DNA of 64,000 nt, taken from assembly GCA_033675265.1 (NCBI GenBank), contig JAUJYZ010001564.1, forward strand, positions 62,001 through 126,000, given 5' to 3'. The stretch is from Actinostola sp. cb2023 (taxonomy: Eukaryota > Cnidaria > Anthozoa > Actiniaria > Actinostolidae). Position numbers and translations under genes: made by a program. Position 1 is the stretch's first letter. Each line of letters opens with the position of its first letter. Under the pieces are notes generated by a model. That model did no database searches and was not told the origin of the DNA. It saw nothing but the letters and a program-made list of their open reading frames with translations. Of this stretch, positions 42,206 through 59,207 are shown in pieces.

Positions 42206-43770
42206 TCTAATGACGTATAATCAAGCAAAAAAAGCAGGGTTGAAACACAAAGGCAAATCTTATAGCCATGTCCATCCTCGGGCACCTAGGGGTACATTCG
42301 GTCGCTCGTTTCTTGCTCCCAGAAAAATGTACGGTTCCCGAGGATGAGCCAGGACCGTCAGAACTACTTTAGTCTCAACACGATCTCGACACACACATTC
42401 TGCCTCATGGTTCTGCTGAGAATCCTGGGATAGGGTAGGGTATTCTGTGGAGTTTAATAGAAGATATGTAAAACCTTTATTTCACAATTAAATGTACATT
42501 AAATCTAGAGGTGAAAATCTGTTACATTGTACACAATTCTCTTCAAAAATACTTCAGTTACAAAGTTTGTCATAATTTACAACTTACAATAAGTTATTGA
42601 AAAATCTTACATGTATCAAAGATCTGTAAGGCCTGGGTTCCTGAAAGACTAATTATTGACATTCAGGAAATGTGCCCTGTGAGTAGTATTGTCGTGTACG
42701 GCTTAACCAACTACATAATTACTGGTAATAATTACTGAACACACGAGAGACTTTAATAGAAATGAACAATAACAAAGTCAAAAAACATCCAAAACCAAGG
42801 ATAAAGTTTGAAAGAAAAACTGTTCCAAGCACTCGCTGGCTCCGTGCGCAAGCGATTCATCATTCTATGTGTCTGTCTTCTTATTGACAATGGCTGAGAG
42901 CCAATCAGATTGTGAGATTACGCTCTGTTATTGTAAAATTTTGGTTCTCCTCACTTAGGCCTAGTTCAGACGTCGTGCTAATCATGAGCCGTTCTCATTT
43001 CAAACAATAGATAATGAGGCGGCCTCTTGGAAAATACGGCGTTTGCACTAGGCCTTAGAAATTATTATTTTTAGGCAAGACTCAAACTGGGCACAGCCAA
43101 CATCACTTTGATGCCTAACCCTACAATTCCCCTAAGACTAACTAACCACTGAGCTACAAAGGCAATTTGTTTGGCTGCATCCCTTGTTTTGTGTCATTAG
43201 CATCTTCAAAACTATTATAATATATGCCATCGTAGAGCTACACTTGTACAGTGTACCGAACAGATACAACTACTAGTCAAATAAATTTGAAGACACTAAT
43301 TTGAAAAGCAATTCCCCTGAGGGTTCCCATACACGACGATACTACGGTACCTCCCTGTGCTTACATGTACATAATGAAAATAATACTTTTAGACTACATG
43401 TATCTACATTTTACAAATGTTTGCAAAAATATCTCGATAAGAAAAGGGAGAGAATAATAAAGTGAGTCATAATAAAATATCTGGTTCAGGTAGAAAAGTT
43501 TTAGTAGCGAAAATACATGCGGCTGGTATTCTAAAGTGTTACAGAATTTTCTTCACACAATTACTACTTGAATGTATAAACCTACAGGTGCAACTTTTAT
43601 AGTACAAAATCACAAATAAAAAAGATTTAAAAAATACTTTTTCCAGATAAAAATATAGGCCTAAAGAAAATTGTTTTACATGTACGTGCATGGCATTAGC
43701 ATACACTATATATTTCCTGATAAATTTTTTTTCCCCAGGATTATTCTATATGGTAACTGATCCCTCGCAC
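42206..43770. other. Intergenic region between convergent ITPA and CENP-A
   Basis: Holds the 3' flanks of both genes. Apart from short inverted stretches I see no exon, RNA gene or clear repeat array. The segment 42790-42960 (atccaaaaccaaggataaagtttg) has similarity to the unit at 14930-15010 and looks like an interspersed repeat fragment. Confidence 0.55.
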
Positions 43771-48162
<4,392 letters not shown>

Positions 48163-48540
48163 TTAGGACTCTTGTTTGACGCATAATACGTCTTTTAGTA
48201 CTATTTTTATGAGCAAAAACGTAAAAACTTGACGAGAAAAAATTCGAAAAAGTGACGCCGCGCAGAAAGCGAACACTCTTTCGTTATATAACGAGCAATC
48301 TGATTGGTTAATGGTTTTTGAGTTCTAAAACTAACCAATCATGAGCGTCTATTTATTTTCATTGTCTTTTGCTTTTGGCGCCTTATTAGCCGCTGTGTTT
48401 TAATCACGGGCTCAGTGTTTTAGTAATGCAATCGATCACTGATCCTCGATTGTTAAGTTATTATTACTCTTTTTCTCAAAATATGCTACTCATTTCGTGA
48501 ACATTTTAGAACAGATTGAAAGATTATATTCCAAATAATC
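48163..48540. promoter_or_regulatory. Bidirectional promoter of CENP-A and the SLC25 gene
   Basis: 378 bp separate the two start codons. An E2F-like site TTTTGGCGCC lies at 48373-48382. An inverted CCAAT box (ATTGG) is at 48303-48307 and a forward CCAAT at 48335-48339. CCAAT (NF-Y) and E2F sites are typical of cell-cycle genes such as CENP-A in other animals. No TATA box was identified. The motifs are seen; their function is inferred. Confidence 0.6.
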
Positions 48541-51500
48541 ATGACACACAACGAACAGCGAATCGGTTGGATCCAAGAGGGTCTAATCGGCCTCGGAGGT
48601 GAGTGTACATTTTAAAAATTCGACGTTTATCGTCTGCTAGCTTCGATCATGACGTGTTCTCTAAAACTGAAGCGAATCTTAGTAATTTTAAGTCATATTT
48701 TCAAATCTTCAATAATTAATTAAGTTAGAAACTATGTTTTTAAAATACAGTACAGTATTTTTAATTTTTCTGGAACTCACTAAAAATTAAACTATAAGCC
48801 TGGTATATGACCTTAGGCTTTATAGGCTTAGCCCGGGCTTAAGTTATTAAGTTACCCAGGCAACAAAATCGTGCAACTTGTCGTGCAACATTGTTGCGCT
48901 GCAAGATGCAGAGCAATGTTTCTCATATTACCACCATTCGCGCAACCTGTTGCGCAACACATTTTCGTGTTGCAGGTTGCAAAACTTTGTTGCGCAAAGT
49001 AGTAGCTCTTTCTACTTCATGCAACAAAGTTTTACAACCGAAAATTTATTTTGTTGCGTGACAAGTCTTGCGCAAACGATGGTAATACGAGAAACATTGC
49101 TCTGCAACTTGCAACGCAACAATCCTGAACAATCCTGAACAATGTTGTGCGACAAGTTGCACGATTTTGTTGCTCGTATTCACCGCACCTTATACATGTA
49201 GTTTTTTTAAATAATAGAAATTCTATATATAATTGCTTTGATTGCTTTGTATTTCAGTTGGTGTATTATATGGCACGACAAGTGTAGCAGTAGGACATCC
49301 CTTTGACACAATTAAAACTAAAATGCAAGCGCAGGCTGGCTTTGAGAAAACTGGTATGATTCAATCATTCACAAAGACGTTGAGAACGCAAGGGATTAGA
49401 GGTCTTTACAGGTATGCATTTACAGTGGAACCCCGTTATAACGGACACTGAAAGGACCATGGAAAGTGTCCGTTATAACGGGGTGTCCGTTATAATGGGG
49501 TTTCTTACAGATTACGTCACACTTTGAATTTTTTCTATTATAGCATACACATCAATAACAATATTTGAAACGTCTCAAATGAAAACAAAACATGAAACCT
49601 TGATAATACAAGTGAAACTTTGTTCTTTTTCTAACAAAATGCTTATCCTCTTACAAATATTCATTTCCATTCATCTCTAATCAGGAATAAATCTTCATGA
49701 ACAATGGTGTGACAAAAGATTGTACTCAAACTGTCCGTTATAACGGGGTTGATTTGGTATTAAATTTTGCTGTTCGGGCTGTAAAAAAGTGTCCGTTGTC
49801 CGTTATGTGTCCGTTCCCATAACAGGGTCTTTTTAACAGAAAATGTATCACCTTTCCGCCGGGACCTATAAAACTGTCCGCTTTACCAGGGTGTCCGTTA
49901 TACCGGGGTGTCCATTAGGCGGGGTTCCACTGTATTTCTAAAATTTAAATTTTATATTTATTCATAAGTTGATTTTGGTGTTTATTGATTACCTGCCATT
50001 TGTAATGTTGTGACCAGGGACCGCGGAGCACATCAATTGTGACAACTTTAAAAGCCTCCTCCGCAGCCGTCTTCCTTCCTCTTTTTCTACCTACCTCTTT
50101 TTCTATCTCTATGTTGGGCTTCCTGTGACTTTCATCTTGGATGGTACATGTATACATTGTAGTTAATGACTACATTGCAGCAGCTGAAAACATGTAAATA
50201 TTGACTTTTCCAGGGGTTGTGTACCACCGTTATGGGGTTCAGGTATTTACAGATCAACTCAATTTGCTGTTTTTGAGGCAGTGTAAGTATAAAATTAACA
50301 CATTAAATACTGAATTAAGTTTTTTTAGTTTTAGTATTAGATTTCTTTATAACACAGTATATATAGTCACAGCACTGGTCTGTGACATGCACATTAAGGG
50401 TGGACTAACATATTTCGTTACTATGCAACCGCGTTGCTATGGGGTTTTACATGTCTTCAATTCTTTAGCTTTGTTGAGGATTTTTTTCTGAAATTTTGAT
50501 ATTTTATAGCCTTGTTAAACATCCTACATGTACTTCTCTCTAGGGGTTTTAAATTTCGCTTTAGCAGAAATGAGCAAGCATACAATATATGAATTGAAAG
50601 TCATACAATTCGCGCATCTCCTGCTTGGGTACAACAGGAAAATCAAAACGTCTTTGCTGCATAATAATTTTTATGCCAAATGACAGAATAGAGAACTGTC
50701 TAAACATTTTTGTAGGATTCTTTTCCGAAATCCATCAATTCAATGCTGAAAAAGAACGGTAAATTTAACAAGACTTATACTGCGCATGCGCAGATTCTCG
50801 TTTTCAAAAACCTTCAAAATTTTCGAGCATGTTCACTGAGGGTTATTTTTTTCTAACCTAGAATATCAACAACGACCTAGTCAACATTGCTGAGCATGCT
50901 TTTTAAAAACTGAAGACAATATGACAAGTTATGGAATTTAATCCTTAAAAACAGGAAAACGTCCATAAAAAAATCATTTTTCATTTAAATACCAAATCCA
51001 TGCTCAGTTGTCTGCTCCTTGTGTTGTAGAACAAGTGTATAATCATAGATTTACAGTATCTTATAAATCCTTGGAAAAAAAGAGCGTTTTCTGTTTTGAT
51101 GACGTCATTGTGACGTAATTTGGTGACGTCAAGCTCTGACAAAGCTTTCTCCCTTACAATCACTTCCTATAAGTCCCTTCTCTTCTCTTTGAATTTTACG
51201 ATTTTTTTGAGGTTTCAAATTTTCCTTAGCAACAGTCAAAATAAATATGTTAGTCCACCCTCTTAAACTGTGTTGAACAATAGATCAGTTGGGTTCCCTG
51301 TGGTGTGTTTTGAACCAATGGAAGAAGTACTTTTATCATATGACCCATACGGCCCTGCTCGCACGCTCTTAATAAAATCTTCGGAAAAAGTCACATGATG
51401 GGAGCCAGACAGCTTTGCTCGAGTGGGACGGAACCACCCCGTCCGGCCCTACTTGATGTTTACATCGTTTGTGCGCGCTATATTTATTAGTTTTGGTCAT

Positions 51501-54500
51501 ATGATAAAATGCTTATTGACTGAGTTAGGTCGGGCCAGATGGCAAAATATTTGGCTCGAGGTCATTTGTATGGACCTCGCTGCGCTCATTCCGTACGTCA
51601 TGACCTCGAGCCAAATATTTTCCCGTCCGGCCCTCATACTTTGTACATATACATAGTATACTCAAATAGGATTACTATACATTTTTGTGTCTACATGTAC
51701 ATGTTTTATTTCAATCACACTCTCACAAGATACATGTACCAATGCACAATGTAGCGGTTTAGCAATTCGACCTTGGCAAGTAAAACGAGACTCAGACATT
51801 GTCATTCCAGAAATTCAAGAGTCTCTGATCATGAGATGCATCTGAAATATTTCAAGATCCTGGTACCATGCATAAACATTATATAGAGTCGTTTTCGTAT
51901 GAGTGGGAAACCTACGGTACGGAGTTACGGTCACGGTACGGAATCAAACACATTGTATTCAACCAATCTACTTCCCACTCATACGAAAACGACTCTATTC
52001 AAACAAGCAGCTTAATCCACATAAGTCTATCCAGGAGCTAGGTGTCCATAAGTGGAAGGTCAACTGTAATAATAATTCTTACTGACAGAATGCTATCTTT
52101 ATGCTAGGTATACCAAAATGAACACCAGGCATGGCGTGAAAGAAATCCCATTTACTGGAGGGATACAAATGTAAGACAGCAATCAAACTTCATGAATATA
52201 TATTACACTCAGCTAGACTTCTCAGTAGAAGCCGCCAACCATTGGAATTCTGCCATCTGTCAAGACAAACGTTTCAGTTCAGCCTAGAAGTTGGTTAACA
52301 TGCCCATGCAAAATCTGCCATAGGCAGCCCAACCATTGCTTTTGAGGCTACTAAATAATCAAATAAAATGATATTTGCATCTTTTTTGATGGGTTTCCTG
52401 TGGTAGAGCGCATGCACAATATGTAAGGTTGGGATCCCTGTGCATAGAAATGTAATATGTTGGGCTCCCTATGTGCGTCCCGCAAGAAGCACCCGCAGCA
52501 ATGTACATATAATATACACATGTACGGGCGCATCTTGCGGGACGTGCACAGGAAGCCCAACATAATATATTATTATGCACAGGAAACCCAACCTTACGTA
52601 TTGCGCGCACACGCTCTCTACCACCGGAAACCCATAAAAACAATGCAAATATCATTTGATTTGATTATTTAGTAGCCTCAAAAGCAAAGGTTGGGTTGCC
52701 TATGAATCTGCTTCTGTAAATGGAGCCCGTCTGTATGTGTGGGGATTTCTTTTGTCATACAGTTACATATGTACATGTATACCATTGTTATCATGCAATT
52801 GTACCACCTGTCATGGCTATAACATTTGCCTCTGTGCATCAACTTTGACTGCAAAGATATTGTCATTCCACACCTGTTCAAAGTGTTTGGTTGGCTGTTG
52901 AAAAATCTACTGAGATAACTGGCTGACACTTTATGCATTCAGTTACAACTCTTCAATGGAGTATATATACAAATGTATGTTGTGCCTTTGTGTTATCATT
53001 ACAGGGTTTTTATTTTATTTTTCAGACGAGTTGTAGTCGCAGGTGCATTTGCATCGACAGTTAGAGCAATCATCGAGACTCCACTGGAACTAGCTAAGGT
53101 ACATTACAGTATGTAGTCATCAGCTACACCACAAAACAACATGGAAATCTTACCACTTTATCACTTAGAAAAATAATATGTTTAAATAAATGGTTCTACT
53201 TTATCTATTTTATCTTAGTTTAGGTGTCCCCAATTAGTGGTCCACTTGTGGACTGCTAGAAGATTAGACACGTTAATAAAGTTTTTTTATTATTATTATT
53301 ATTATTATTACTACTCTAAAAGGTGAGAAGACAAACTGGACAATCATGGCAGTTTAAGGGTTTATACAGAGTAAGTACAGTGTACAGTGTATGTTGTACA
53401 ACTACAATTTGTACCCTGGTTCCAGAGGCTTTGTCAAACTCTTCAATACGATGTTTGTACACCACATAGCGGCCTCCCGCGAGCTGAGAAGCAGCGAGAA
53501 ACAACAAAGCCTCTGGTAGCAGATGCTACGAATCTTACTTTCATGCAGACACCTAATGAATGATAGCCTTCAAACATGTCAGATACAATCGACCAATCAG
53601 CAAAGGGGATCAAATTTTGTCAGGAGTTCTAAACACCGAGATACAGTTGTACATGTACATCATAAACATTTAACTCTAGTGGGAGTGGTGCATGGATACA
53701 TGTACATATAAGTTCAATACTGCCATCTGGTTGGCCCTCAGTTGGTTGAGTACCGGTCTATTGTGCGGGAGGGGAGGTTCGGGGTTCAAGTCCCGGGCCG
53801 GACCATTACTCAGGGTCTTAAAATAATTGAGGAGAAGGTGCTGCCTTTGTAATTACATCTCTTCTCGGGATAGGGACATTAAACCTGAGGTCCTGTATCC
53901 CGACCCTAACCTAACCTGTTCACAGGGGACATTAAAGAACCTGTTGAACTCTTCGTAAGAGTAGGAGATTGTTACCCGGTTCAACAGCCTACTTCAAATA
54001 GGAGAAATAACACACTAACATACTAACTCCTCATGATTGTAAGCTGCTTGGCTGCCGTATGCGCCTTCATATGCAGCCCGAAAAAGTCCTCCATCGGTTG
54101 TAAAGTGCATTGAGACAATGTGAAATGCGCGATATAAGAATGACTTATTATTATTATAATTAATTATTAATACCTTGACCCTCTCTGATAATGCTAATCA
54201 TCATCATCATTATTTATATAATATAAATCATAATAATAAAAATAATGCTTCTTATAATAAACACATGTTTTGCTAGTTTGTATTTGATGTTTACCATGCT
54301 GTGTCTCTCGTAAGGGCTTTGGTGTAACCTGGTGCAGAACTATGGGTCTGATGTGTACATACTTTATGCTGGTGGACAGTGGAAGAAGACATTTTGCTGA
54401 ACAATTCAAGAAACCTCTACTTGGTCCATTTCTTGCCTCGGGAATAGCTGCTACATATCCTTGAATGCAAGCTTTAGCATGTGGCGAGAACAGTCACTCT

Positions 54501-57500
54501 ACTCCATTTCATCTCGTGGTGTACTTTATTAAGTTCTCACTACATTTTGACATCATCTGTGCATCTATAAGTGTACAGACAGCAAAATGGAATCCATATG
54601 TTTAATATTGTTGTATAGTCATTCCATCGGAAAGTATTACATTTCTTAACTCAGTGTCACTCTTGGTTGGTGGGTGGTGTGGCCACTAGAATACATGAAG
54701 TCCCAAGTCCAAGGAAATTACGGAAAGTAAGTCATAAATAACACTAATGCTAATTAGTGGTAGTCATGTGCACTTACATGTAAAAATAGAAGAAATGTAG
54801 ATGCCAGCTCAAAGATGCTGAATATGCCACCCTGTGGAAATAAAGTTTCTTACTTACTTATTTAAACATAATGATTTATATTATACTATTCCATATTCAT
54901 ATACTTCTATGCAAGGGGTTTACGGTTACTAACGTACCTTCAGTCATGCAGCTGGATGAAATCTACTCAAAATAGGATGGTTATACCAGAAAATGTTTGT
55001 GCTTGTGCACATGCATTACACTATACTGTACCCTCTCCTCCCATACCCTGCTCCACATGCAGTGTCCTCTCCTCCCATACCCTGCTCCACATGTAGTGCC
55101 ATCTCCTCCCATACCCTGCTCCACATGCAGTGCCCTCTCCTCCCATACCCTGCTCCACATGCAGTGCCCTCTCCTCCCATACCCTGCTCCACATGCAGTG
55201 CCCTTCCCTACCAGTGCCCTCTCCTACCATACCCTACTACACATGCAATGCATCCCCCACCCATACCCTGCTCCACATGCAATGCATCCCCCACCCATAC
55301 CCTGCTCTACATGTAGTGCCCTCTCTTCCCATACCCTGCTCCACATGCAGTGCCCTCTCCTCCCATACCCTGCTCCACATGCAGTGCCCTCCCACCCCAT
55401 ATCCTGTTCCACATGCAGTGCCCTCTCCCATACCCTGCTCCACATGCAGTGCCCTCTCCTCCCATACCCTGCTCCACATGCAGTGCCCTCTCCTCCCATA
55501 CCCTGCTCCACATGCAGTGCCCTCCCCTACCATACCCTACTACACATGCAATGCATCCCCCACCCATACCCTGCTCTACATGTAGTGCCCTCTCCTCCCA
55601 TACCCTGCTCCACATGCAGTGCCCTCTCCTCCCATACCCTGCTCCACATGCATGCAGTGCCCTCCCCTACCATACCCTGCTCCACATGCAGTGCCCTCCC
55701 CTACCATACCCTGCTCCACATGCAGTGCCCTCCCATCCCATATCCTGTTCCACATGCAGTGCCCTCTCCTCCCATACCCTGCTCCACATGCAGTGCCCTC
55801 TCCTCCCATACCCTGCTCCACATGCAGTGCCCTATCCTCCCATACCCTGCTCCACATGCAGTGCCCTCTCCTCCCATACCCCCATACCCTGCTCCACATG
55901 CAGTGCCCTCCCCTACCATACCCTGCTCCACATGCAGTGCCCTCTCCTCCCATACCCTGCTCCACATGCAGTGCCCTCTCCTCCCATACCCTGCTCCCAT
56001 GCAGTGCCCTCCCCTACCATACCCTGCTCCACATGCAGTGCCCTCCCATCCCATATCCTGTTCCACATGCAGTGCCCTCTCCTCCCATACCCTGCTCCAC
56101 ATGCAGTGCCCTCTCCTCCCATACCCTGCTCCACATGCAGTGCCCTCTCCTCCCATACCCTGCTCCACATGCAGTGCCCTCCCCTCCCATACCCTGCTCC
56201 ACATGCAGTGCCCTCTCCTCCCATACCCTGCTCCACATGCAGTGCCCTCCCCTCCCATACCCTGCTCCACATGCAGTGCCCTCTCCTCCCATACCCTGCT
56301 CCACATGCAGTGCCCTCCCCTACCATACCCTGCTCCACATGCAGTGCCCTCCCATCCCATATCCCTGTTCCACATGCAGTGCCCTCTCCTCCCATACCCT
56401 GCTCCACATGCAGTGCCCTCTCCTCCCATACCCTGCTCCACATGCAGTGCCCTCTCCTCCCATACCCTGCTCCACATGCAGTGCCCTCCCCTACCATACC
56501 CTACTACACATGCAATGCATGCCCCCCACCCATACCCTGCTCTACATGTAGTGCCCTCTCCTCCCATACCCTGCTCCACATGCAGTGCCCTCTCCTCCCA
56601 TACCCTGCTCCACATGCAGTGCCCTCCCCTACCACCATACCCTGCTCCACATGCAGTGCCCTCCCCTACCATACCCTGCTCCACATGCAGTGCCCTCCCA
56701 TCCCATATCCTGTTCCACATGCAGTGCCCTCTCCTCCCATACCCTGCTCCACATGCAGTGCCCTCTCCTCCCATACCCTGCTCCACATGCAGTGCCCTCT
56801 CCTCCCATACCCTGCTCCACATGCAGTGCCCTCCCCTACCATACCCTGCTCCACATGCAGTGCCCTCCCATCCCATATCCTGTTCCACATGCAGTGCCCT
56901 ATCCTCCCATACCCTGCTCCACATGCAGTGCCCTCTCCTCCCATACCCTGCTCCACATGCAGTGCCCTCTTCTCCCATACCCTGCTCCACATGCAGTGCC
57001 CTCCCCTACCATACCCTATTACACATGCAATGCATCCCCCACCCATACCCTGCTCTACATGTAGTGCCCTCTCCTCCCATACCCTGCTCCACATGTAGTG
57101 CCCTCTCCTCCCATACCCTGCTCCACATGCAGTGCCCTCTCCTCCCATACCCTGCTCCACATGCAGTGCCCTCCCCTACCATACCCTGCTCCACATGCAG
57201 TGCCCTCTCCTCCCATACCCTGCTCCACATGCAGTGCCCTCCCCTACCATACCCTGCTCCACATGCAGTGCCCTCCCCTATCATACCCTGCTCCACATGC
57301 AGTGCCCTCTCCTTCCATACCCTGCTCCACATGCAGTGCCCTCCCCTCCCATACCCTACTCCACATGCAGTGCCCTCCCCTTCCATACCCTGCTCCACAT
57401 GCAGTGCCCTCCCCTCCCATACCCTGCTCCACATGCAGTGCCCTCCCCTCCCATACCCTGCTCCACATGCAGTGCCCTCCCCTCCCATACCCTGCTCCAC

Positions 57501-58227
57501 ATGCAGTGCCCTCTCCTCCCATACCCTGCTCAACATGTAGTGCCCTCCCCTCCCATACCCTGCTCCACATGCAGTGCCCTCCTCGACCATACCCTACTCC
57601 ACATGCAGTGCCCTCCCCTCCCAAACCCTGCTCCACATGCAGTGCCCTCCCCTCCCATATCCTGTTCCACATGCAGTGCCCTCTCCTCCCATATCCTGCT
57701 CCACATGGGGTGCCTGAGTTTGATTAGTCTACAGACTATTTTCAGGTATCCCAACACCTAACTATCTGCAAATAATTATTATACCTTATTTATTAATATT
57801 GTAAAAAATGGTGTAAATGGAATAAAAATCAAATCAAAATTCACGTAGTACACTCCCATCACATACCCTGCTCCTAGTGTAGTACCCTCCCCTCTCCTGC
57901 TCCTTATGCAGACCATGTGGGAAAGGTTCCTCTTTACTTTTAGAGTATTTTCCATTCAATTTTCTCTGAAAAAGAAAAGTTGCACATCTTGGAGGCTACA
58001 TGTACAGCTGCTTACAAATGACCAATCTCTTGTTTTTTTACAGAGATCTTCCAGTGATTACTCGTATGAGACTGGTGATTAAAGAAAAGGGAGGGTTTTT
58101 TGGTCTGTACAGAGGAATACTCCCTGGTTCTATAAGGAGCTTTATGTCGAATGGATGCAGTATGATTGTCATGAGCTGGGCACAAAGAAAGGTGTCAGAA
58201 TGGGGATTGAGAGATCAACTGGGATGA
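48541..58227 (+). CDS. Mitochondrial carrier (SLC25) family protein, complete, with a U12-type intron
   Basis: Nine exons: 48541-48598, 49258-49411, 50214-50282, 52108-52170, 53026-53098, 53323-53370, 54315-54454, 54661-54726, 58044-58227, giving 284 residues, the usual carrier length. Three repeats each carry the Px[D/E]xxK signature: HPFDTIKTK, TPLELAKVR and WPLEYMKSQ. The matrix-side G-x-YRG elements GIRGLYRGCVPPLWG, FKGLYRGFGVTW and FFGLYRGILPG follow. Carriers of this family exchange metabolites across the mitochondrial inner membrane; the substrate is not decided by what I can see. Introns are GT..AG except intron 7 (54455-54660), which is AT..AC. The last intron is mostly a 34-bp minisatellite. 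Start: first Met, divergent from CENP-A. Confidence 0.93.
48855..49195. mobile_element. Foldback related to the AAGGTGCAGTAAT element
   Basis: gcaacaaaatcgtgcaacttg at the left is mirrored by caagttgcacgattttgttgc at the right, with many internal gttgc/gcaac blocks. In SLC25 intron 1. Confidence 0.75.
49423..49932. mobile_element. Mariner-like MITE (CAGTGGAACCCCGTTATA ends)
   Basis: A 510-bp element with ends CAGTGGAACCCCG and CGGGGTTCCACTG, each flanked by TA. Sub-terminal gtgtccgttataacgggg blocks recur inside on both strands. In SLC25 intron 2, starting 11 bp after the exon-2 donor. No transposase frame. Confidence 0.85.
50395..51264. mobile_element. 870-bp inverted-repeat element in SLC25 intron 3
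   Basis: The left end taagggtggactaacatattt is mirrored as aaatatgttagtccaccctctta. Internal inverted similarity includes gcaaccgcgttgctatgg. No recognisable protein. Confidence 0.7.
51885..51996. mobile_element. AGAGTCGTTTTCGTATGAGTGG family MITE, copy 2
   Basis: A compact 112-bp element: agagtcgttttcgtatgagtg and its mirror, with gaaacctacggtacgg inside. Confidence 0.85.
52313..52707. mobile_element. Long foldback with aggcagcccaacc ends
   Basis: Two arms of about 190 bp, starting aggcagcccaaccattgctt and ending in the mirror, meet near 52505 (acatgtac). Contains gggtttcctgtggtagagcg and tgttgggctccct motifs shared with copies elsewhere. In SLC25 intron 4. Confidence 0.85.
53732..54165 (+). 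mobile_element. tRNA-derived SINE
   Basis: The head carries a pol III A box (TGGTTGAGTACCGG, 53743-53756) and B box (GGTTCAAGTCC, 53783-53793) with tRNA-like spacing. A body follows, then a tail with tgtaaagtgcattgaga and gcgatataag and a terminal ATT-rich tract. The tail resembles fragments at 4690, 11136 and 41333. In SLC25 intron 6, same strand as the gene. It is not a working tRNA gene: the acceptor arm does not close. Confidence 0.75.
54455..54660 (+). other. U12-type AT-AC intron
   Basis: Starts ATATCCTT, the U12 donor consensus, right after GCT GCT AC. Ends ..TTTCTTAACTCAGTGTCAC: TTCTTAAC resembles the U12 branch site and lies 11-12 nt before the terminal AC. The join gives IAATLGWWVVWPLEYMK, restoring carrier repeat 3. 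No GT..AG alternative keeps the frame, since exon 7 would hit TGA after AATYP. Confidence 0.9.
55027..57708. repeat. 34-bp minisatellite, about 78 copies
   Basis: Unit of 34 bp: ctctcctcccataccctg plus ctccacatgcagtgcc. Variants cccctacc, ccatcccatatcctgtt and catcccccaccc recur in higher-order blocks. It fills SLC25 intron 8. Because 34 is not a multiple of 3 and few stops occur, frames stay open for hundreds of codons on both strands (up to 847). These are not genes. Confidence 0.97.
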
Positions 58228-58269
58228 CAAATTACACACAGCTCAAGGTTATGAAGTAATTTCTATAAA

Positions 58270-58536
58270 AGTTGTCGAGGACATCAGTCCATAGGCGATA
58301 GGTTATGCACCGTTCCAAGACTAAACTGCATTATGGTAACAGTTGAATAGACGAAAAAGGTATGAAAGCCTGTATGATAGCGTGCCTACACTGTATTTCC
58401 ATTTCAACATACCAAGACAAATTTTGAATCGAATTTTATGAAATATTTCTGGCATACATGCCACTTAAGCTGTTACCATAATGCAGTTCAGTCTTGGACC
58501 AACATATAACCTATGGACTGATGTCCTTAACAACCG
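58270..58536. repeat. Foldback just downstream of the SLC25 stop codon
   Basis: aaggacatcagtccataggtta-type arms: ggacatcagtccatagg, aactgcattatggtaacag on the left and their mirrors on the right. It begins about 45 bp after the stop, so it may lie in the 3' UTR. Confidence 0.75.
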
Positions 58537-58566
58537 GCTTTTTTGAAATACATATGTAGTCCACAA

Positions 58567-58941
58567 TGAGGGTTTATCATGTAATTTCAAAACTCATTGG
58601 ACAAAAAAACGATTTTCATAGCTGGAAAGAGCTTGTTGATATTAGTAAAAATGTGAAGTTTGGAAAAGATCGCTTCACAAATTGCAAAGATATGAATTTT
58701 CAAAAATCGAAATTTTATATGAAAACCTTTGGAAATTTACGCTGGTAGGCAACTCTTGCCTACCAACAAAGGTTTTCATACAAAATGTCGATTTTTGAAA
58801 ATTCATATCTTCGCAATTTGTGAAGCGATCTTTTCCAAACTTCACATTCTTACTCATTTCCACGAGCTCTTTCCAGCTATGATAATCATTTTTTTGTCCT
58901 ATGTCTCCTATAGGTTTTGAAATTACGTGATAAACCCTCAT
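58567..58941. repeat. Near-perfect 375-bp foldback
   Basis: Two arms of about 170 bp (gagggtttatca...ggaaaagatcgcttcaca and mirror) around the centre ggtaggcaactcttgccta. As RNA this would fold into one long hairpin. Confidence 0.85.
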
Positions 58942-59168
58942 TAGTAGAAATGCTAAATATTTTGACACTTAAATATTAGTTATTATTATTATTAATTAAT
59001 TAATGGTTAATTAATTAGTTAATTTAATTTGTGAACAAATTCACAGTTAAAGTTAACCAAATGTTCTGCTAGTTCAGATCACAATTTCAAGCCTCCTTCA
59101 CGATAGTGATTTCCTTTGTTTTATCCTCATGCATTATCACTGGCAGTGGGTCTCTTTCTTTCTACCCC

Positions 59169-59207
<39 letters not shown>

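Noticed and set aside
53732..53805. A functional tRNA gene
   Set aside because: A and B boxes are present but the acceptor and anticodon stems do not pair as a tRNA; the long body and AT-rich tail make it a SINE.
54997..57540. 847-residue open frame rich in HTLLHMQCPLLPYP
   Set aside because: It is the 34-bp minisatellite read through; the opposite strand and other frames are equally open, and it lies in a spliced carrier intron.
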